Below are positions 31,853-35,632 of a stretch of DNA of 35,632 nucleotides, piece after piece (the first letter of the stretch is position 1; every line of letters begins with the position of its first letter). Source of the DNA: Hymenoscyphus infarciens (Eukaryota > Ascomycota > Leotiomycetes > Helotiales > Helotiaceae); the NCBI GenBank assembly GCA_001414345.1, contig LLCB01000447.1, forward strand, positions 1 through 35,632, given 5' to 3'. The position numbers and the translations under genes are program-made. Below the pieces are notes generated by a model. It did not search any database and had not been told where the DNA came from. It was given only the letters and a program-made list of their open reading frames with translations.

Positions 31853-33983
31853 ATGAGTTGCCGCGACGATGATGATTTGCCGCCTTACGTCGTCAGCCTC
31901 TACCCCAGTGGCCCTTACAGCTCCTCGATAGCCTCTTCAGCCTCGTCCTCCTCTGCTTCTGTTTGGTCCGATGTGGCTTCACAATCCTCCGACGACTCTT
32001 CAGTCACAGGCACCTCGTCCGACTCGGAACCTGCAGAGGCATTTTGCCCACCACCATTTACAGCGCCCATCCAAAGAGGCGAACAAGGTACTTCGGTCGC
32101 CACATACTGGCCGAAACAACGACTCCCCGAAGTAGCCCCAGAACAAAGACAACACCCAAGAAGGACCAGTGTGGGAGCGGCGCAACCGAAATGCCCCCCT
32201 TCGTTGGTACGACAATGCGATCGAAAGGTCAACTTCGTCGATAGCCTCGTCGGTAAGATTACACAAGCCCCCCTGAAACAAATAAGTCCTCCCGCTCAAT
32301 GACCTCCCCCCAGATTCCTCGGCTCAAATTGTGGAAGCAATATGGCCTCTTTCCTCGGTTGTCTGTCGAAGTGACATAGGCAACAAGGGTGTCCTTCCTT
32401 TACGAACATTCATTCAGGAGACTCTCAGACGATCAAGAACCAGTTACTCGACCCTGCAGGTGGCCTTGTACTATCTGATCCTGATCAAGCCGCATGTTCC
32501 CAAGCATGATTTTACGATGGAACAACCCGACGATGCGCATTCCATCCGCGCTTTACAATGTGGTCGTCGCATGTTCCTCTCCGCTCTCATACTCGCCTCC
32601 AAGTACCTCCAAGACCGCAACTACTCAGCTCGCGCGTGGAGTAAGATTTCTGGTTTGAATACTTTGGAGATCAATCAAAACGAGCTCGCATTCCTTTTAG
32701 CCGTTGATTGGGAGTTACATATTACAGATGCCGTTTTCCAACGTTGGACCGACATCGTCCTTAAATACACACCAACACAACCACCCTCGCCGGGTTCATC
32801 TTGTCCCCGACATGCCGAGCAAACGGCGGATTGGAAAGCTATCATTCTCAGGCTCAACCCTCAGTTGGATAACATTGAAGGTGTTTTGCCAGCAACATCT
32901 GCCAAGGCAAATGTAAAATCTATTAGTGCATCAAGCCCACGATCATTCGCATTGGCCGCGGACCGCCCCTCTTCTGGATATGGTTCCAACGAGTCCACGC
33001 CGACCCTCAAGTACTATACCCCCAATGTTTTGGAGCCTTCTCCTTTTACTATTTATTCTGCAAGCCAAGCTGCCCCCGCTCTTGGCCTGCTACCCACGCC
33101 AAGATTGACCCCACAGAGCTCTGGATTCAACACTCCTGCAGTGAGTGCCGCTTCCTATATGCTCGGCAAATCTTCCATGGGTCTCGCAATGTCGCACGCT
33201 TCGAACGCATGTGCTTCTCAATTGACTGATAAGTGGCCAACGTCTTCACCACAATCTCATGTCTCTGGTCGACGTTCCTCTCTGGCAAACTCAGTTTCTT
33301 CCATGTCCTCTCCCGAGTCCATGGTCTCGGACACCTCTTCACGATCATCCCGCTCATCTTCCATCTCCTCGGCCTCGTCATTGATGAGTGCGCCGATCTC
33401 ATCCAAATCTTTGGATGTCCAGGCGCGCTGTCGATACGCGAAACTTTGCAATGAAAGACAGAACAGAACCGTGATTGCTACCGTCCCAGAATACTGCGAT
33501 GGTCCAACCTCATCACCAGAATCGTACACTGCTCCAGTTGGCAAGGATTTCCTTGACATGTCATTGAATACACCTTTGGCCAGAAGAGAGTGCGAGATGG
33601 ACTACTTTTCCAAGACTGAAGAGGCAGCTCGTGCTTTGCAAGAGCTTCAAAGTCATCCCCGATCGGTGGATTCACCAAGTCGGGGTGCGAAGCGTAGTCG
33701 ACCGCAGTCAATTGACAACTCTCTTCAAGAAAATGTTCGGGAGATGTTGAATGGACGGAGTCAAGCTGATAACTGGTCTGGTGAGCTCATCAGATCTCGT
33801 GCCATTCAAGTTAGTGCTGGTCTCCAGGTTCCTATTCAGTCCACCAACAGTGCTTCGATGGGACGAAAGCGTGTTTGCTGTGCGACGGAAGCTCAGCGCG
33901 GCATGCTTCCACAGACGAATAACATGCACACTGCTTTTGGAGGAATGGGTGGCCCTGGTATGTGGGATGGAATACTTAATTAA
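31853..33983 (+). CDS. Pho85-type (Pcl family) cyclin, two exons
   Basis: Exons 31853-32252 and 32314-33983 (61 bp intron, GTAAG..CCCCAG, phase 1, joining FVDSLV to DSSAQIVEAIW) give 689 residues. The N-terminus is Ser/Asp-rich. The cyclin box spans about residues 158-285: LPLRTFIQETLRRS, then LQVALYYLILIK, FLSALILASKYLQD, AW-SKISGLN (Trp242) and ELAFLLAVDWEL (Trp266). SKYLxD..W.KI.GL..E.N..E..FL is the hallmark of Pcl/Clg1 cyclins, which activate the Pho85/PHO85-like CDK. The long tail has a Ser-rich tract (about 453-500), several S/T-P sites and a basic KRSRPQS near 593 that could be a nuclear signal. Which Pcl subfamily (Pcl1/2, Pcl5 or Clg1 type) cannot be settled by eye, so no symbol is given. 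Confidence 0.88.
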
Positions 33984-35632
33984 TTTCGAAAAGTTCTTCG
34001 GCGACACCCCTGAAAAGTAAACACAAAATCCGACTTATACATACACCCTCTCAAAATACGAACGCGAAAAATCACCCTTGTCACAACAGTCCATCATACT
34101 TTTTCTTTTGTCCAAAATTTCGGAGGAGGGGAGTGGGGGAGTATTTGGGGATGGGGGAAACTTGATTGCTCATTGCATATATTTCATGCGACTTTGCTGT
34201 TACTTGCGGAGCGGCCTCTTTTACTTATCTGGAAACCAGGTGGGCTTTATACCTCTGTTAATTCGGAACGGGTTCATCTTGAAGGTTCTTAGATATGGGA
34301 TTCTTTCTCGCGTTACGCAAGTGCTCGGGAATAATTTGGGCTGAGCAAAGCATGGGGTTCTTCGTTCTCGCATAGCATGGGATTCTTCTTTTTGTTATTT
34401 GATCTTTTTTTCTCGTCTCGGAGTTCTCTGGGAACGCGAGTGGGAAGAAAGACTGTGTACGTTTAGTAGTGGCAGATCTGAGATGGGCGGATGTGGTTGC
34501 AGACGATGGGGGATGGTCAGTAGTTGGTGGTAGTAGATGATAGTGCCGGTGGAGGATGAATAAAGAGATCATCTGCCTCATTTCTCTTTTTTTTGCCTTG
34601 ATTTTGGTGGTGATCTTGACTTTTATCTGAACCTGCTTTGAGTTGCGAAGCCTTTTTCGCCTTGACCTTGACCTTGACATTGACCTTGATTACGCTGGTT
34701 GGGTTCTCCTTCTGGTTACTCACTAAGCCTTTGGGGTTTGAGGGGTAAGGTGGAGGAGAGATGTGGGAATTGGGGATAAGGGGTAGTTAAGATGAGATGA
34801 GATGAAATGAGATAAGAGATCCTAAAAGACTCATATGAGCCTATATTTCCTTTTTTTTGAGTTTTGTTTCGCTCTGTGTCTTTTGGATACATACGCTTGT
34901 GGTGTGGTGGTGATGGATGATGTGATGATGCTTTGTTTGGGCTTGGGGTGTTACGGTGCCCGCTCCGCCCCCTGAGTGAATGAATGGTGATGGTGGTGAT
35001 GGTGGTGATGGTGGTGATGGTGGTGATCGTGGTGATGGGGTGACTGACTGACTGACTGACTGACTGACTGGGTGGAAAATCTATTCTCAAGGTTTTCTTT
35101 TCTTGTTGGAGGTTGTGAATGGAGGCTTGTGAATGGATGCTTGTGAATGAATGGGTTTCGAATCGGCGTGTTGGGTGGTTTATATTGGTTTGGTTTACAT
35201 TGGCTTAGACTTGGGATGACAGTTTGATGATAGATGTTATGTGTGTGTGTGTGTGTGTCATTCTCACTTATGTCATTCTTACCTATAACTTGGGACTTGG
35301 GACTTGGGACTTGCCACTTGGGACTTGGGACTTGGACTTGGAATTCCCTAGCTGTTACGAGCTAGTTGTTACGAGCTAGTTGTTACGAGCTAGTTGTTAC
35401 GAGCTAGTTGTAGTTAAGGAGGGGATTTAAGAAGGTAGTAAGTAGGGTTTCAATGGGGTGTTGTAGAGGAGAGGGCTATAGGAGTGGTAAGTGGTGAGCT
35501 TTTTTTTTTCTTTTTTTTTTTTTTGTTTGTTGATATTCTCTTTTATCTCGGCTTTCTTCTTTCTTCTTTCGCTTTTATAGCTTTATAGCTTTATAGCTTT
35601 AAGGGGGAGGGGAGTATGGAAAATGGGGGGGC
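33984..35632. other. Gene-free tail, dense in microsatellites
   Basis: Holds the 3' UTR of the cyclin and no convincing gene. Distinct short repeats follow one another: CTTGAC (about 34660-34690), TGATGGTGG (34986-35038), GACT (35041-35070), GT (35241-35258), GGGACTT (about 35289-35340), a 14 bp unit TGTTACGAGCTAGT (35353-35411), T-runs (35500-35524) and ATAGCTTT (35576-35600). Minus-strand frames here are translations of these repeats. Confidence 0.5.

Noticed and set aside
34258..35090. Minus-strand frames with MSRSRSRRKR and poly Thr-Ile runs.
   Set aside because: They are translations of CTTGAC, TGATGGTGG and GACT microsatellites.
1..35632. CRISPR arrays, operons and ribosome binding sites.
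   Set aside because: The genes have spliceosomal introns and the repeats are tandem or transposon-derived; the window is eukaryotic.

Overview
The window looks like filamentous ascomycete (Pezizomycotina) DNA, possibly Leotiomycetes, although that class is only an inference. The evidence is short 51-65 bp introns with GT..AG ends and CTAAC-type branch sites, proteins of fungal families (2EXR, MYND-DUF4470, Pho85-type cyclin), and long AT-rich blocks almost lacking CpA/TpG but keeping CpG and TpA. That last pattern is the footprint of repeat-induced point mutation (RIP), which the Pezizomycotina use against repeats.

Layout, left to right. 1-4470 is a RIP-ruined repeat block with tandem repeats and a stop-riddled frame. 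5558-18080 is a tandem, same-strand array of four related 2EXR-domain genes: intact (5558-6307), broken (starts 8338), intact (15707-16444), broken (17214-18080). Three LTR-derived insertions lie in the array: a 927 bp TRIM-like element (6990-7916); a complete but RIP-killed Ty1/Copia element on the minus strand (8920-14692) that cuts the second 2EXR gene in two; and a 161 bp solo LTR (12572-12732) that landed inside the Copia element and is not RIPped.

18787-20739 is a five-exon MYND zinc-finger/DUF4470 gene. After about 2.4 kb of gene-free, C/A-rich sequence comes another AT-rich island holding a non-coding LTR element (23363-26551), with a reversed solo LTR of the same family inside it. 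26.8-28.7 kb is ordinary gene-free sequence. 28665-29555 is a RIPped element with short inverted ends and TA target sites, containing a GAC-repeat-bearing 206 bp tandem duplication. 31853-33983 is a two-exon Pcl-type cyclin gene behind a long pyrimidine-rich leader with short upstream ORFs. The last 1.6 kb is gene-free and dense in microsatellites.

The two conserved single-copy-type genes (MYND-DUF4470 and cyclin) have housekeeping or regulatory character and no visible link to each other. The 2EXR array and its transposons form a fast-evolving accessory segment. The paralogs share a C-terminal cysteine pattern (CxCHC..CxW..FQxCC-like), two have stop codons of the RIP type, and one is split by a retrotransposon. 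The TRIM and the Copia element share a primer-binding site that matches half of initiator tRNA-Met, and a GGGGTG polypurine end, which suggests the small element used Copia machinery. All calls come from reading the sequence; no database search was run.
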